A DNA stretch of 64,000 bases, taken from positions 42,073,357 through 42,137,356 of the forward strand of contig JARWKL010000005.1 of assembly GCA_029961685.1 (NCBI GenBank), read 5' to 3'. Below are positions 1 to 12,469 of the stretch, one piece after another. Position 1 is the first letter of the stretch; each line of letters starts with the position of its first letter. The notes below the pieces were generated by a model. The model did not search any database. It saw nothing but the letters and a program-made list of their open reading frames with translations, and had not been told where the DNA came from. Both the position numbers and the translations under genes were made by a program. This stretch comes from Aristolochia californica. Lineage: Eukaryota; Streptophyta; Magnoliopsida; Piperales; Aristolochiaceae.

Positions 1-88
1 GATATCATATGAAACAAGCTCAAATCCTACATAAAATATGCTCCTTCTATAGCTATAACAAGAAAAGAAGAGGGACAGCAGGACGGAC

Positions 89-1833
89 CAGAGGCTGCAT
101 GCGTTTTTTCCCAATAGGGTACTGGTAGGGGTTTGGAGTCTGCATAGAGAAGGCGGTAAACCATAGGATAAAACCTGATAACAGATCAAGAAGTGAATCC
201 AATGTGGATGCAATAATAGCAAGAGATCCACTTCTTAAGGATGCATATACTTTTGCAGCAAAAAGGACCATATTAGCTATATTTGATATCCTAATGGCCA
301 TTCTCTCACTCTTAGCAGTTCTCTCACGTTCTTCCTGCAAGTAATTGTCAATTAAATGTCAGTGTCAGTGCAACACATTCCTACGTGAAATCAAAGCTTT
401 TGAAGATATCGAGTAATAATAGAATAGCACAAGTGTACACACTTTTGACATTCCAGGAAGGAAACCGCGTTCAGTCAAGGCATCCATCTCAGTGAATCCC
501 TCCAACATTTCCCCCTGTTGTTGGTAGTACTCAGCCACAACATCTTCTGTACCTAAACGATCAGCGAAATTGAGGTCAAAATAATCATCAGAATAAGCTC
601 TGGCCATGCAATCAATGATTCATGAATAAAAAAGTGGGCCTCAAATAATCCATCACAGATAAATAACTTTAAATTACATTTTTCAAGGATGCATGTATTT
701 TAACAATAAAATATTCTTCATTCAGGTAACAGAGATAAAAAAAATATATGAAATCAACTACTCTGTGAATAAAATTCACCAATTCATTCCAAATTTCATG
801 GCACATTCTCATATGTGCATGAGCTGCACATTAAGCGACCATTTAAGCCCTGTATCTTGTATCTTCAATCAATGTCAACATTAAATCACTTCAAGCAATG
901 TAAACATTAAGGCACAAGCTCCATCACTAGAAAGACTCCGTTTCAATATTGACCCTCTCGTGAAGTTCTACACTTTTAACTTCAGAACAACACATTATCA
1001 GAGCTACAACCACTTTTCAGAAGTTAATTTTACTAACAATAATTTGAGCATCTAGATACATAGAAAGCCGCCTAAAAATATCACATTACAGACAAAATAT
1101 CAGCCAACGGCCCTTTTATGTGCAAAGACTGATCTTCACAAAGCTCACAGAAGCCCAAACCAAGTTCAAATACGTCAACAACTGAAGAAGGTCCCGAGTA
1201 AGAAAACGAAAAACAAAACTTAAAAAGAAATGAGTCAAGTAAATTATACAAATACAGCCTTTTCTATTTACAAAAACCATTAGTCTGACTTCTTTAAACT
1301 TTCCTGGAGCAACAAACATTTTTGTGACAAAGACGAGGATAAAGAAATGAAAACAATTCAAAAAATCTGCCAAAATAAAGATTAAAAAAAACAAAAACAA
1401 ACCAACACTTCCTACTGCAAACCATTTGAATTTCACGGGGGGCTAAAAAAGCAAATACACTTCAAAAGAAAAAGACAACAAAGAATCAGGTACTCGAAAA
1501 AAAAAAATGACAAAGAAACTAAAGAACGTAAGCAAGAAGAGAAGATAATTTACTAAATAAAATATATGGTCAACATCAACTCATCTAAACAAAGAAACAA
1601 GCATCAAACAGCAATCAACTAAACCAGGAAAGGCAGAACAATCGACATAGGATGACAGCGAGCTCACTACCTAAAACACCAAGACAATCATGAAGCCCGC
1701 GCGGTTTCTCTTTATGCTCCGTCCTCTGGAAGCCGTCAAAGTTCAACCTCCATGATCGCTCCCCGTTGCCGGACTCCGGCAAGAGAAGCTCCGAATCTTC
1801 GGAACCCGCGGAAGGTCGCGCCGGATCCACCAT
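89..1833 (-). CDS. MTP11: MTP11-like Mn2+ transporter (cation diffusion facilitator), 5' part only
   Basis: Three exons read on the minus strand: 1671-1833, 443-552 and 89-334, joined in phases 1 and 0. The gene continues beyond the left window edge through a donor at 88-87. The 173 residues present start [18 protein letters not shown] and hold the plant Mn-CDF signatures [36 protein letters not shown] and [16 protein letters not shown] (first membrane helices), then [16 protein letters not shown]. Family knowledge: Mn-CDF proteins of the MTP8-11 group move Mn2+ out of the cytosol, and MTP11 acts in Golgi or pre-vacuolar compartments and gives Mn tolerance. The remaining helices, the second metal-site motif and the cytosolic C-terminal domain lie outside the window. 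Exon 2 could also be read from acceptors further upstream, but 552 gives the family-like junction. MTP9 or MTP10 is less likely because the N-terminus matches MTP11 best. Confidence 0.9.
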
Positions 1834-3929
1834 TTCCCCCCCGACCGAGAGAGGAACGCAACGAGAGCAAATTCAAAACTTACAAATCGCCAAGAGTGTC
1901 AACAGTCCCGCTTCAGAACCTCAAAAGATGGATATATCAAACAATGCTTCGTAGAGGAACAGAATATGACCCGAGATTCCGATACGCCGTCTCCTTTATA
2001 GCATTCTCTGGTTTGTATTAATCTTTTTAAAGGTATCAATCTTCCCAGAATGGGTACGAGTGTGTAATAATTTTTTTCTGAGGAAAAATCGGGGCTCGTT
2101 TCCGTATTTTTTTGCTGATTTTTTGTAGTTGTAGGAGGCACAGCTCGCTAGACGCCTCTGAACCAGGGAGGCGGCGATCGCGACAGACAAGATATCATGG
2201 ATCTTTGTGTCTCCAGATACCGCATACGTAAGGCTGTGATTTGCGGTTAGAAAAGAAACGTGTAAAAGTTGTAACTGCGGCGTTGCCCGCGGCCGTTGGA
2301 TCTTCCATCAAGGCGTGCCATTTAGTCTGAGATAATGATAGCCAAAGAGGCCCCACCATTTAATTATCCAACGTCACGGAATGAACGAAATTATTAATAT
2401 ACTGCCTATTTAATCTAATGACGTAAATACCCCGAGTCAAATATTAGAATCAATGTTGTAAAAATCGGACCAAACCGGCCGATTCAACCGAATCCAATTT
2501 GAATCTAACTGCTTTTTGGCTTGTACAAACCCCTAAAAACTAATTAATTAATTAATTAACTATTATTATTTTAAAATTTAATTAATTAAAATGAGATAAA
2601 GAATAAAAAATTATTAAATATTTTTAAACATAATAATGATCAATTTTTTATTTTTTAAAAAATGAGAATTTAATTATTATTATTTTTTAAAAAATAATTA
2701 ATAAAAATAAGATAATAATAATTAAATTCGTATTTTAGGGTTTATTGGAAGCTGAATCAGCAATGGCGGTAAAGGGGAACTGATATTTATCCGATTCAGC
2801 TGTACGAAGCGGATGGATGACAGAGGCAGCCTCACGAATGGCACATGGAAGCGCAGGCTGGACGCGAGCGAGCACGAGAGTTCTCGATTACGCAAGTAGG
2901 AGAAGGGCTCTGTATGCTTACCTGATTATCTTACATGGAGAAGAAGACACGGAAGAATCTCCGACTCCTGTCTCCTCTCTTTCCATCGCGTGTGCACTCG
3001 CAAGTGAGGAAGAAGAAAATCAAAGTTCCATTAATCATTTCCCACCTCTTTTGACTTTGGAGAATGGAGATGATGCTGGTGGTGGCTGGAGTAGGTAAGA
3101 AGGGAAGCAATGCATATCTGGTCTACTGTATATGGAGATTCATGCCAAGTATTCCTCTTTACTTTATTCGGTCCCACAGTGTCATTATGCTTTACCTAGA
3201 AAAAGAATATTGAACACCAAATTATGGGGGTATCTCACCTTATAGTGTCTCAGTCATCATCCGAGGAGATGGAACTTTTTCAGTTTGATTTGTTCTAATA
3301 TTGTATAAATTCGTATCTATTTATAGTTAGCTAAATTAGTAAAATCTTCCAATAGTTAAAAGTTTTTTTACCGATAACAGTAGAGAGTAGAACACAAAAG
3401 TTGGCCAAGTAACCCGTCTTTGGCAAGGTACAACATGCTACTATGCTGCAGGCCTACAAGGAACAATCTCAACAATTTCATATAAATCAGGGAGTGTCGT
3501 CTGTGATTTTACTTACATCTAAATAGCTTTCTGCACCTGGTCTCCCAGCAGAAATCACAGAACTCTAGCACCCTCGTTTTCATCTCCACGCAGATCGCCT
3601 TGGAATCACCCACAAACAAATGACAGCGTTCGTTTTGTTTATGACTCTGCCCATCCTTCAATTTGATGAACATGGCCTCCGCTAGTAAAGAATAATCAAT
3701 AGCTTATCTTTCACGCTTTCCAGCAGTGTCTTGCAACTGTTCCCTGTACAGTAGTAATCTTACATCTTCAAAAACGTCAGAACTTGTGTTCTTGGCATTC
3801 TTCCTTACTCCACCCATAAACTCAGTAAGACCACGCCAAATGCAGTGGCGACAATTGGCAAGCAGTCCTCGTGTTAGAGCTTCCCGTGCCCTCGGCTTGC
3901 TTAGTCGGATCATAACAAATACAATGCGC
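1834..3929. other. Intergenic: MTP11 promoter and decayed repeat DNA
   Basis: No gene with family support. At 2455-2520 there is a degenerate copy of a GGTT/AACC-rich repeat also found at 7545-7745 and 25850-26010. At 2540-2735 the DNA is almost pure A/T. An open frame at 2817-3098 has no recognisable domain and composition-driven codons. At 3877-3914 there is a short echo of the last AFC2 exon, described separately. Confidence 0.6.
3877..3914 (-). pseudogene. Partial duplicate of the last AFC2 coding exon in its 3' flank
   Basis: Just downstream of the AFC2 stop, about 38 bases repeat in the same orientation and imperfectly the coding stretch at 3984-4022. Both contain AGAGCTTCCCGTGC followed after a variable stretch by CGGATCATA, read on the plus strand. 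The coding copy encodes [13 protein letters not shown]. The downstream copy is not in frame with anything useful. I read it as a tandem duplication remnant in the 3' UTR. Confidence 0.5.
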
Positions 3930-6900
3930 TCATGGTGATGCATAGGGAGTTCTCCTCGTGTCTCTTGTAAAGAAAGGATGTCTGAGAGCTTCCCGTGCTT
4001 TCAGTCGCTCATCCGGATCATACCGTAGGAGCCCTTGCAACAAATCAATCAAGTCTCCAGCAGAATGATCGACATGCTGCATTACCAGATTCTGAAATGC
4101 AAATCCAAAGATGGTTCAATCAACCATGAATAACAAAATAATCACGCCCACAAGCCATATGCACCAAAAAGTTGCAAATGCTTTTTTGCAAGAGTGACCT
4201 GTAAGCGGGGCAACTTCCAAACTGCCCTCATGCTTTCCCTCGAAGTAGCACTATCAGGCCAATCTAATCTCATGCCACGCTTGAAGTACTTCTCTGCACG
4301 ACGACTGTTGGCAGAAAGGGGAAAAAATTTAACATCAAAACCAAAGACAAATTCACAGCTAAAGAGCAATCCACAGAGTTGAGTGCCACTGGCAACTTAC
4401 TCTGCCCTGTGCACCATTTGTTTGGGTAGTGGGCCTAATACCCTCTCCATCATAGCTAGATGCTCCAAGTTTTCATGGGTTTGAAAAAGAGCCTCCCCCT
4501 ATTGATCCAAGAGGACATTTCCATCGGTGAGCCAGATAGCCACAGGCATAGGCAAATGCAAGCACAAATGTAAATGTAAATGTGAATCATCTTATAACAG
4601 TTAATTTTTTAAGAGAATGATAATCAATTTTTTTTAGTAAATCCTTGATAATCAAATAATGATCCAATTGTGGTCATTCGGCAGTAGTCCTCCCCCAGGC
4701 ACAGGTCCACATAATTTTTATAACATACTAATATTATTATTTGTGTTGAAAAAGGAAAAGATCCTCCAATGACATAATCTGCTTTGTAGGACTCACAGAA
4801 CATAGCTCCACAAGTATGCAACCCGCACTCCATAAATCGCAAGGGTAGTTCCATCCAAGCCCTAGAATATGATCAAAACAAGGAAAACACTGTCAGTCAT
4901 CAACTCCTGACCATAATGACAACAAACTCGCAGTTCCTATAACCAAGATTCTACATTACCAAGAATGACCTCAGGAGCGCGGTAATGGCGAGTTGAAACC
5001 ACATAGCTATGATCTTGATGCTCAAAAGTTGTACTCCCAAAATCAATAAGCTTGATAGAGTTAGATTTAGGAAGACTCTTGTAGTAAGCACCATCCTTAG
5101 ATGATCTGGATAGAAACTATCATAACAAAAACAGCAGGAAACAGTTACATTTATTTTTCTTTAAAAACAAGAGAGAGAGGGGGGAAAGAGAGAGAGAGAA
5201 TCCACAAACCCAAAAAATAGATAAATCATCCTCGCTTTCTGTTCTAACACACTACTAAGACAAAACACTTAATAATTGTGGCAATACAGAGCAACCAGAG
5301 ATGGCAGATGATACCTTGTAATCAGGAACCTTGACACATTCTGAAGAAACAAGGAGAATGTTTTCTGGCTTCAGATCAGTGTGTATAAGCCGCAAGTCAT
5401 GCATAACTGCAAGAAGTAAAACATAAACGTTAAGAATAGTTTAAACGCAGCCTTTTGTAACTAATTACATTCCGTAACTGTTTATGAACTTAGATTGCTT
5501 GAAAAGAAGCAATCAACTAAGATGAGGGATGCATAACAGGAAATCCCAATGCCCCATCATCAGTTTCCAAACAAAACACCTGGGTAACATGTGGCATCAT
5601 CATCATTATCATAGCTTTATCCTAACTATATGCTAGGTCAGCTGCATGAATCCGTCTCCATTCTTTACTATGAAATAGGATAAAGTTCGGACTCATGTTA
5701 TGAATGACTAAGATTTTGCGCCAGCTCTCAACCTGACGCAATGCTCCTTTACCCGGCCTAACGACCAGCTGTTAATTAACTGCAGGAGTTGCACAATAAG
5801 ATTAATATGCAAGAAAAAAGACTGGTGCCAGATTGTCCACACACATGCTACAGACTCCAAAAGTTGTCTGCCAAGCTCACGAACTAGATCAATGGGAAAT
5901 GCACGGTAGCTGTTTTTCCGGAGAAAATCGTATAAGCTTGGTCCAAGCTTCTCAAATACCTGTTGAAAACCATTTAAAATCCACCCCAAGTTTCAACCCG
6001 CATAATATTTCAGGCAGTGATGGGAAAGCTCCGCCATCACAAATTGATTAAATGACAGGCACCAATATATACTTACAATACAAATATGATTACGATAGTC
6101 AAACCAATTCCGTATTTGAACACAACTGCAAGGAATAAAACCGCTTATATGGAGTTCTCTTAAGCTTCTACAGACAATAAGGAAAAGAAGAAGAAAGCAA
6201 GAGACCTACCGAGAGTTACCCAGATCATGTTGTGTGAGCCTCTGAAGCACATCAATCTCAATCATTGCAGCTTCACGATACTTTTTAGTTGAGCGAATGA
6301 CTTTTACTGCCACAGCTTCTTTCCTTTCCATGTCCCAGCATTCAAGCACCTGCCCAAACGTCCCTACACAAGAAATTGAGCAAATATCTCTGAGAAATGA
6401 AGCACATGAACTGTTATCCAGGATATAAAACTGTAATTGCCCAAATTAACCTTAATACTAATACCAAGCAAAACCAGTATAAAAACGAAAAGCTGATTCA
6501 GATGATTTAAGAACAAAGTAAAAGTGGCAAATCACTGACCTTCACCCATTTTGCTGAGGATCCTATCTGGAAGCAGTAACATATAAGTACTCAGATTTCA
6601 TAAATTGATGAAATACAAAAGCACGAAGCAAATACAATAAATAATACTTGCAAAGATAGTGTTCACTTTTTTGAGTGAGAAAAAGATAAATATCAGCAAG
6701 CACAAGTGCCAAAGAACCAAGAAGGCACTACCTAACCCAGCATACAGAACAAACTCTTGAGTAAACAAAAAGCCAACCTAGTCTCCAACGAATACAAAGA
6801 AAAAACATCTACAAGATTGATAATCAAGATGGATGAATTCCCCCTTAATGAATTTGTCAAACCTGTCAAATAGCAACCAAACAGTGGCAGAAGAGTACAA

Positions 6901-9023
6901 AAACTAGAAACAGAGAATATATGATGCTGAGTTTTTTCTTTCCAAGCAAAAGAAAAATCAAGACCAAAAAAAACAAGACCTGGCCACATTTCTCAGAAAC
7001 ACACATTTGGATACAAGAAGTCAATTTAATGGCAATTCCATGGAAGCACTACATGATGTTAAAAGAAATCACCTTGACTGTTCACCAAGAAGCCATGATA
7101 GGATATACTTACAGCGAGACGTTAAATTTTCTCCAAGTGCAAACACGTAATGGCCATCTTTATCATCTGCTCTCCAAGGTGGTGATGCATGACGAACCAC
7201 TCCTTTGTAATAAATAGGTGCATTTGCAACCATCCCACCCCCAAATTCTTGTGCAAGATATGTTTGTGGAGCAGCCTACAAGGTCATAATGAAAGCCAGG
7301 TTATAGTTGCTGTATAGCCCAAGGTTTTGTCATATTTCCAGAACTACAAAGATTTCATGCAATAGACTACTAAATACTTAAAAATAGATGTCATAAAAAA
7401 ACAAAAAAACACAATTTCTGTAATGTTGCACAAAGAGTAAAACGTAAAGATACTGAGTAAGATATATTTTTGTAGACTATGTCAAACTACAATAAGGTGA
7501 AACAGAAGCCTCAGACAAGACAGGTCCTTGGGGCCAATGTTATAAAAAAAGTGTTGCACAGGGAGAAGTTCTCTGTGCAACAGGTGACCTGACTGACCAG
7601 GCCGGATCAGCTAGTTGACCAGTCGAACTGCAAACCAGCCTGGGCAACTGGATATGGACCCAATCCAGGTGTTACACAACTCCGACCCAGAGAAGAGACC
7701 AGAATAGAACTGAACCCACGGCCAGTCCCCAGGTTTTAAACACTGCTTGGAACGGAGGGACAAAAGAAGAAAAAAAATTAAGATACATAACAAAATGAAC
7801 AGCAAGCAAATTTATCCATGCCGACAACAAAAACTCAAATAAAAAAAGGCATCTAAAACTAGAATATATGCCGATTGGGGCCAGCAATTTAACTCTATTG
7901 CCCCTTCAACTAATCAAAATTTCTTATTAATTTAAGGACTCACATTAGTTATCCATTTACCCTAAACTGCTATTAGACGTTTGCCCATTTACATCCAATG
8001 CTATTTATGACATGGAATCAACCCGATTACCCATTTGTTTTAACAGTAAGCCTGTAGTAGCTCCCCACAATAAGTGGTTTAATTATTTTCCTCAGTATAA
8101 AGGCAATAGATAACTTGATTTTGTAGGATATTTACCTAAAGATTAGTTAATGGTATATTCGGCTGAGTTTTTTATAGGTTTATACAATCTCTAACTTTGC
8201 ATAGGGCTTTGTAGTTATTCGAAGATTTTAAAATTTTTATTTATCCATTTATTTTCATGCTTACCCTTCACCAGCAAACGGTAGGTCAAATAAATGGGAA
8301 ATGGACACCCCTTACCAGTTCCACATAAAACAGGTAATATAGTAAGTATAGGGTAAACATAACGTGTAGCAGAATATGTATAGAGTAACAAGAATAGCCA
8401 ACGGAAAAAACCCTTACCCTGTCTGATTGTGACCCGTTTACCTCCCTAACCCTTAAAGTTCAACGTTGACAATAGAATCAGAATTACAAGATTTGCGTAA
8501 CCAAAACACCTCCAAGTGCTGATGCGTAACGATTATAGTGAAGATGTACCAGTACGTTCAAGGGTATACCTATAGGCTATGGAGTAAAGGAGATGCAAAG
8601 AGAAAAAGATTTCGCACCATGCATCAAGCATTTAGGGGAGATAACCGAAATTTGCTGTTATATGATTGAAAATCAAGCCTAAAGAATACATGAAAGGAAT
8701 CAAGTACAACAACAAAGTTTTCGATCAAAATTTACAATAAACAAAAAAAAATCATAAAACAAGGATGGATAAGATGAGGGAAACTAAAATTTCCCATAAA
8801 GAAAAGGAAATTAAAGATCTATAAGAACATTGAAATACCCAAAAAAAAAAAAAAATCGTAAGATATTAAACAAATACAAGCAGGCTCTACAGAAAAAAAA
8901 AATTACCTTTGCAGGAAGCGGCGGTGGAAGAGGAGGAGGCACGTCCCATGTCAATCTAGGCCTTTTTCTAGGACGTTTGTCCATATTCGACTGAGGAAAC
9001 TCCGCTATACATTGGGTTTCCAT
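3930..9023 (-). CDS. AFC2: AFC2-type dual-specificity LAMMER kinase (CLK family), complete
   Basis: Twelve minus-strand exons: 8907-9023, 7113-7275, 6540-6566, 6210-6363, 6077-6125, 5845-5959, 5315-5406, 4960-5116, 4797-4861, 4401-4498, 4199-4304, 3930-4091. All splice sites are GT-AG and frames join without a break, giving 434 aa against about 427 in Arabidopsis AFC2. Visible motifs: N-terminal basic [11 protein letters not shown], glycine loop GEGTFG (about residues 101-106), HTDLKPEN (217-224), DFGST (264-268), RAPEVIL, and the diagnostic LAMMER signature [11 protein letters not shown] (325-335). Known role: nuclear kinase that phosphorylates SR splicing factors and so adjusts alternative splicing, with temperature-sensitive activity. 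The start Met at 9023 is followed by the family N-terminus [14 protein letters not shown]1 and AFC3 fit less well. Confidence 0.95.
7276..8906 (-). other. AFC2 intron 1 (1.6 kb) with repeat insertion
   Basis: Long first intron. 7545-7745 is a copy of the dispersed repeat family also seen at 2455-2520 and 25850-26010, rich in alternating CCAGT/ACTGG-type words. The rest (7750-8900) is AT-rich with no coding signal that I can support. Confidence 0.5.
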
Positions 9024-9050
9024 TAAATTGTCTGTTTACTGATGGGGGAA

Positions 9051-9090
9051 ATGCAGAAAAATGCAGAAAAACGCAGAAAAACGCAGAATG
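9051..9090. repeat. Four tandem 10-bp units upstream of the AFC2 start
   Basis: ATGCAGAAAA, ATGCAGAAAA, ACGCAGAAAA and ACGCAGAATG lie back to back 28 bp before the AFC2 start codon, so probably in its 5' UTR or core promoter. Confidence 0.8.
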
Positions 9091-9379
9091 CAGAAGAGAA
9101 AGAAAGTAAAGAAAGGAAAATTATTCTCAATGAAAGAATCACAGAAAGACTGTTAGATATCTAAAAGCGAAGACGATTTGCAGAGAGGGATCTGCCGAAG
9201 ATGTGCATGCCTCTTTTGGGCTTTGGGGAAGGGTTATTTTAAAGAATCTCAACCTTACCTGAGTCAAGACTATGGTTAAGTTTTGACTACATCTGAACCG
9301 CAAAGCGTTGCATTTGGAAGCCAAAATAGTTTTACTACTTCATACCACTAAGTCAATACTCAATAAATAACCCTTCCCC

Positions 9380-9414
9380 AAAGGCCCGAAGGCCCAAAGG
9401 CCCAAAGGCCCAAA
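9380..9414. promoter_or_regulatory. Tandem GGCCCA (site II/TCP-like) array upstream of AFC2
   Basis: Four GGCCC words spaced 9 bp apart (AAGGCCCGAAGGCCCAAAGG and onward) about 360 bp upstream of AFC2. GGCCCA/TGGGCC site II elements are known to be bound by TCP factors in promoters of plant housekeeping genes. Function here is inferred. The array could equally be a simple tandem repeat. Confidence 0.45.
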
Positions 9415-12245
9415 ATTTATTATAAAATATTGTATTATTTATATTATGCCTTTTCTATGGTACTAACCTTACCTGATCACACTCAAGGGTTCACTTGGTA
9501 AAACCTTTTTAAGTTTATACTGACCATTTAAAAAAGGTATAATTTCCCACAAAAATTATATTGGGAAATGGAAAATATCGGGGCGTATTTCTATCTGTTT
9601 TGATGTTTTAATAGCAAAATTTAAATTAATAAGCGCGTAAGGGCATTGAAGTTAATTGTCACCCCACAAATTTCACTAAAAAAATAATAGTTTTAAGTTT
9701 AAGAAGATGAGTTCCTTCTCGAATTGGAACTAACACATTTCCAAATTCATTTGAAGTCATCCTCACTTTCTTCCCCTACATATTTCTCTCTCTATTCAAG
9801 ATAAAACTATCCTAATTTTAGTATATCATATCAATTGGTATAAGAACAAATGATTTGCGACTATAGACACTTGTGGGTTCACTGATGGAAGAGGTTCTAA
9901 ATAGTTATTTCTATATTTGTTCGATTTAGGACTAGATTTAGGACTATAGACTCTTGTGGGTTTCCTGAAGGATCAAGAGACTTGAACATTTTCTTAATTA
10001 CTATGACATTGGGGAGGACTAGATTGCCAAGTTGTCTACAAAGGTTAACTCTTTGACTTTTAAAACTTTGGTGGAGGCCACAAGGCTAGCACAGATACAA
10101 AACCTGGGTTGACTCTAAGAGGTACATCCCACAAGTCAGCCATGGAAAAAGGATGACTCTAGGCTAACACAGAGACTAGAGGTCAACACTAAGTCTAAGC
10201 CTTTCCACAAACTTACTCAAAAGAAAATGGTAAAGAGATGGGCATGGGAAGAGTATCGAAATCTTTGTGGTGAATGCTCTATCTTGAAAAGTATTTCCTT
10301 GTTTATTGCCATTGGTTTTGTCCGACACTTCATCTTACAAGGATAAATGTCGGGCTGCCTATTGTTCTACAAGGGACATTTATATGTGCCCAAAGACGCT
10401 CTTCTAATTCGATAATACTTATAAAATTTCATTCTTTAGTTTCTACAAAACATGAAGGAGACTTCTCAAGAAAATAAGACTACTATAACTATGCCTTATA
10501 CCCAAGAAAATTTGGGAGGATATCTCTATGGATTTTATGGAGAGACTACCACTTTTTGGTGACCATTCACTCAATGTAGTGGTGGTAGACAAGATTGAAA
10601 AATAACACAATTTTTTTTGGCTTAAAACATCCTTCTCCACCAAGTCTATGGTTGATTTTATGACTTGGAAAGTTGTTGTTTCTTTTGCTCTTCCATAATG
10701 GGATATAATAGCTCCTTCTTGAAGGAGCCATATCCTTATTTGAGATGTTGAAGGAATCCAAACGACTATTCATTGGTGGTTCCAAATGACTATCTAGAGA
10801 CTATGAAAAAAGGAGAACAAGAACGGGAAGAAGTATTCAAGGTCCACAGAGGACTTTCAAGAGTCCAAGCCACCTTCATTCTAATTATCAGGGTAGGCTT
10901 ACAAAAGTCAACTGCAGTTATAGTAGATGTCAAGAGGCAAAACAGTCATTGTGTAATCACTGAACATTGATCAGTCGGAATCAATATGGTCGCAAGTAGT
11001 CTCTGTTTCAACAACATAGTGCTTGTGGGTCAATCTGAGTGAGAGAGAGTTCGGAGAGAGAGAGAGAGAGAGAGATTCCTCCAAGACTAGTGATGACTCA
11101 TCCAATGAGAGAGGGTTCTTGAGAAGGGATGGATCCGAGTTGAGGATGAAGGTGGCTCCTTGAGACTTCGACATAGGAAATAGGACAAACCATTTGAGAG
11201 GGAGAGTTAGAAAGATAGTAGAAAAAATTCTCCTCAATTTCTCTCTTTTCTGTTCTCTCGTAATTTTTACTCTAGGAAAAATCTTATAAGTTGAGGTTTC
11301 GAAGAATCGATCAATTACACCTTTTTTAACTTGTGAGGCCAAAAAAATGTATGAAATTTCTAAATACATGTATGAAATTCATAAATCGACTGAAAGCGGA
11401 AGCCAAGATACATACCTCCGGCCATGACAAACTAATTTCAGGAATTTCCATAAACAAATGTCTAGTCTATCCAAAGTGCAATTGATGGAGTCAGAGACCT
11501 CTTTGCTTGACCAAATCCTCTTTTTCTTCTCCGTAAAAAAAACTTCACGTACTAACTACTTAAAACTCTTTTCTATAAACAAAGGAAAAGTTGGAACTGA
11601 TGGGTAATTACAATTGTCCCAATATCCTTACATATAAGGGAAACTACTTAATTATGAGTCTACTAAAAACAAAGACGTTTCTAATACACTCTGCATGGAA
11701 GTCTATGATATACACCTTAAAGACGAGGGGCAGGGGGATCCCACCCCTCTCCTCTCCTCCCCTCCCCTCCCCTCCCCTCTCATTACCAGTACCACACATT
11801 CATTGAAGCTACACATTCATTGAAGTCAATGATATGTATTGTGAAAATGTAGTTAAAATTTTAGTTCTAAGTTGGAAGTTAATATTTTTTATTTTTTTAA
11901 TCAAGTTTTAGTTAATAATTAGATAACCTTCTATTATAATCATATAAATAAAATTTAAATTAATATGAAATTTTATTAGATTAGATGAGAAACAAAGCAA
12001 GCAATCTAACCGTGATCCAATCCTCCATTTCCCATTGTCACTGGAGTGATCCAACTTCGAAGGCCCACAAAAAGACATTCGTACGATACGTTTTGGGCTT
12101 GTGTCCATTAAGCTCCAGGCTTCCTTCATTCGCTGCCTTCGGCCTCAGACACCTCCGAACGTCAATGATAGAACTTCTCCGACACCTCCTTAGTCCTTAA
12201 CTACCCTTTCAAATTTCTCTCTCGGCCTTTCTCCCGTCCCTGAAG
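9415..12245. other. Intergenic between divergent AFC2 and TAF12
   Basis: No supported gene. 10000-11000 has broken frames like decayed mobile-element coding DNA, but no domain could be named. 11050-11072 is a GA microsatellite. 11340-11460 resembles the LTR-like segment at 55577-55680. 11747-11780 is a CCCCTCCCCTC-type tract. Close to TAF12, GGCCCAC (12061) and TTGGGCTTG (12092) are site II-like words. Confidence 0.5.
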
Positions 12246-12437
12246 ATGGCTGATAACTCTTCTCCTTCTAAACTTCTACAAACCCCAAATGCCATTGACT
12301 CGATGAATTCGAACCCTCAAACCACTTCAAACCCTAACATTGCTTCTCCTTCAATTGCTCCTTCACCTTCAATGGAAATTCCCCAAATATCTTCTCCTCA
12401 TGTTAGTCAATTGAGCCCCCTGGATTTTCAGCAGCAG

Positions 12438-12469
<32 letters not shown>

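Noticed and set aside
2817..3098. 93-aa open frame upstream of MTP11
   Set aside because: No domain, no conserved pattern, no splice partner; length is within chance for this composition.
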